Shown here: piece after piece, positions 4,824 to 5,168 of the stretch
Layout of the letters: every line of letters starts with the position of its first letter
How positions within the stretch are numbered: the first letter of the stretch is position 1
NCBI GenBank assembly: GCA_027623615.1
Contig: JAQBVH010000301.1
Location: 1 to 5,168 of the forward strand
Direction: 5' to 3'
DNA length: 5,168 nt
Origin: Planctomycetota bacterium
GTDB lineage: Bacteria > Planctomycetota > UBA1135 > GCA-002686595
Made by a program: the position numbers and the translations under genes
Notes under the pieces: model-generated
Seen by the model: the letters and a program-made list of their open reading frames with translations, nothing else
The model's database searches: none
What the model was told of the DNA's origin: nothing

Positions 4824-5168
4824 ATGCACCGCTTCTCCGCTCTCGCCTCGCTCGTCCTGGTCTTCTCGTCGGCCTGCTCCCTGCCCGCGTCGGACCCAGC
4901 GCCCATCATCCGCGGTCCGCTCCGGAGCCGACCGCAGCATCCTTTCGCACAGACGCTGTTGCACAACCGCCCACGCCGGGCGGTGATCCAGCCCATGGGC
5001 GATCCGGCGATCGAGCTCGGCCTGACCTACAGCTCGATCCACGAGATCAAGGGTGTGCCGGGGGAGCTCATCTATATGGACGGTGAGACGGCCCGTGCCA
5101 CCTTCCGCTACCGGCGTGGCCTCAGCGAGCGCACCGACCTCGAGGTCGAGCTGGCCGCGACCTACGCG
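4824..5168 (+). CDS. DUF3187-like outer-membrane lipoprotein, N-terminal 115 residues (3' end outside window)
   Basis: The ATG at 4824 opens a frame that runs off the window edge after 115 codons. Residues 1-18 form a lipoprotein signal (MHRFSALASLVLVFSSAC) with Cys18 as the probable lipidated residue in an S-S-A-C lipobox. The mature part has GPLRSRPQHPFAQTLLHNRP, then alternating polar/hydrophobic strands (AIELGLTYSSIHEI, TARATFRYRRGLS, DLEVELAATYA). This resembles the start of DUF3187 proteins, which carry a 'GP...R.QHP...LH' opening, a 'DGE..R' segment and outer-membrane beta strands. The role of this family is unknown to me. It is separated from the selenoprotein gene by 118 nt with a possible promoter, so co-transcription is uncertain. 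The family assignment rests on remembered motif resemblance. Confidence 0.65.
   Translation, partial: MHRFSALASLVLVFSSACSLPASDPAPIIRGPLRSRPQHPFAQTLLHNRPRRAVIQPMGDPAIELGLTYSSIHEIKGVPGELIYMDGETARATFRYRRGLSERTDLEVELAATYA

Overview
The window is GC-rich, densely coding bacterial DNA. All seven recognisable genes lie on the + strand. A type I signal peptide, a lipoprotein signal and a predicted outer-membrane protein suggest a Gram-negative cell envelope. GC content, gene style and the DUF3187 and redoxin families fit Planctomycetota or a similar deep-branching Gram-negative phylum. That assignment is inference, since no marker gene is present.

Layout: positions 3-908 hold the 3' end of an unrecognised, probably beta-rich protein. 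It overlaps trmJ (905-1705), a SPOUT tRNA 2'-O-methyltransferase, by a GTGA junction. Next come a PduO/MMAB-type cob(I)alamin adenosyltransferase (1716-2294), miaE, a diiron tRNA hydroxylase (2298-2888), and an acylphosphatase (2885-3154). Gaps are 10 nt or less, or the genes overlap, so this looks like one housekeeping transcription unit. Two members act on the tRNA anticodon loop (position 32 and position 37). The adenosyltransferase serves B12 cofactor maturation, and acylphosphatase is small-molecule housekeeping.

The most interesting gene follows a 63-nt gap. Positions 3218-4705 encode an exported thioredoxin-fold protein interrupted by an in-frame TGA at 3398-3400. The TGA falls exactly where the first cysteine of the WCxxC active site belongs (W-TGA-A-G-C-R). 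The frame continues without another stop for 434 codons and completes the thioredoxin fold, then runs through a helical module, a DsbD-alpha-like beta domain with its own Cys pair, and an acidic tail. The best reading is a selenoprotein of 495 residues with a UxxC site. A hairpin starting directly after the TGA is a candidate bacterial SECIS element. A conventional stop-to-stop annotation would split this gene into a roughly 60-residue fragment and an N-terminally truncated protein.

After a 118-nt intergenic region, the window ends inside a lipoprotein resembling DUF3187 outer-membrane proteins (4824 to the edge). No tRNA, rRNA, CRISPR array, insertion sequence or phage element was seen.
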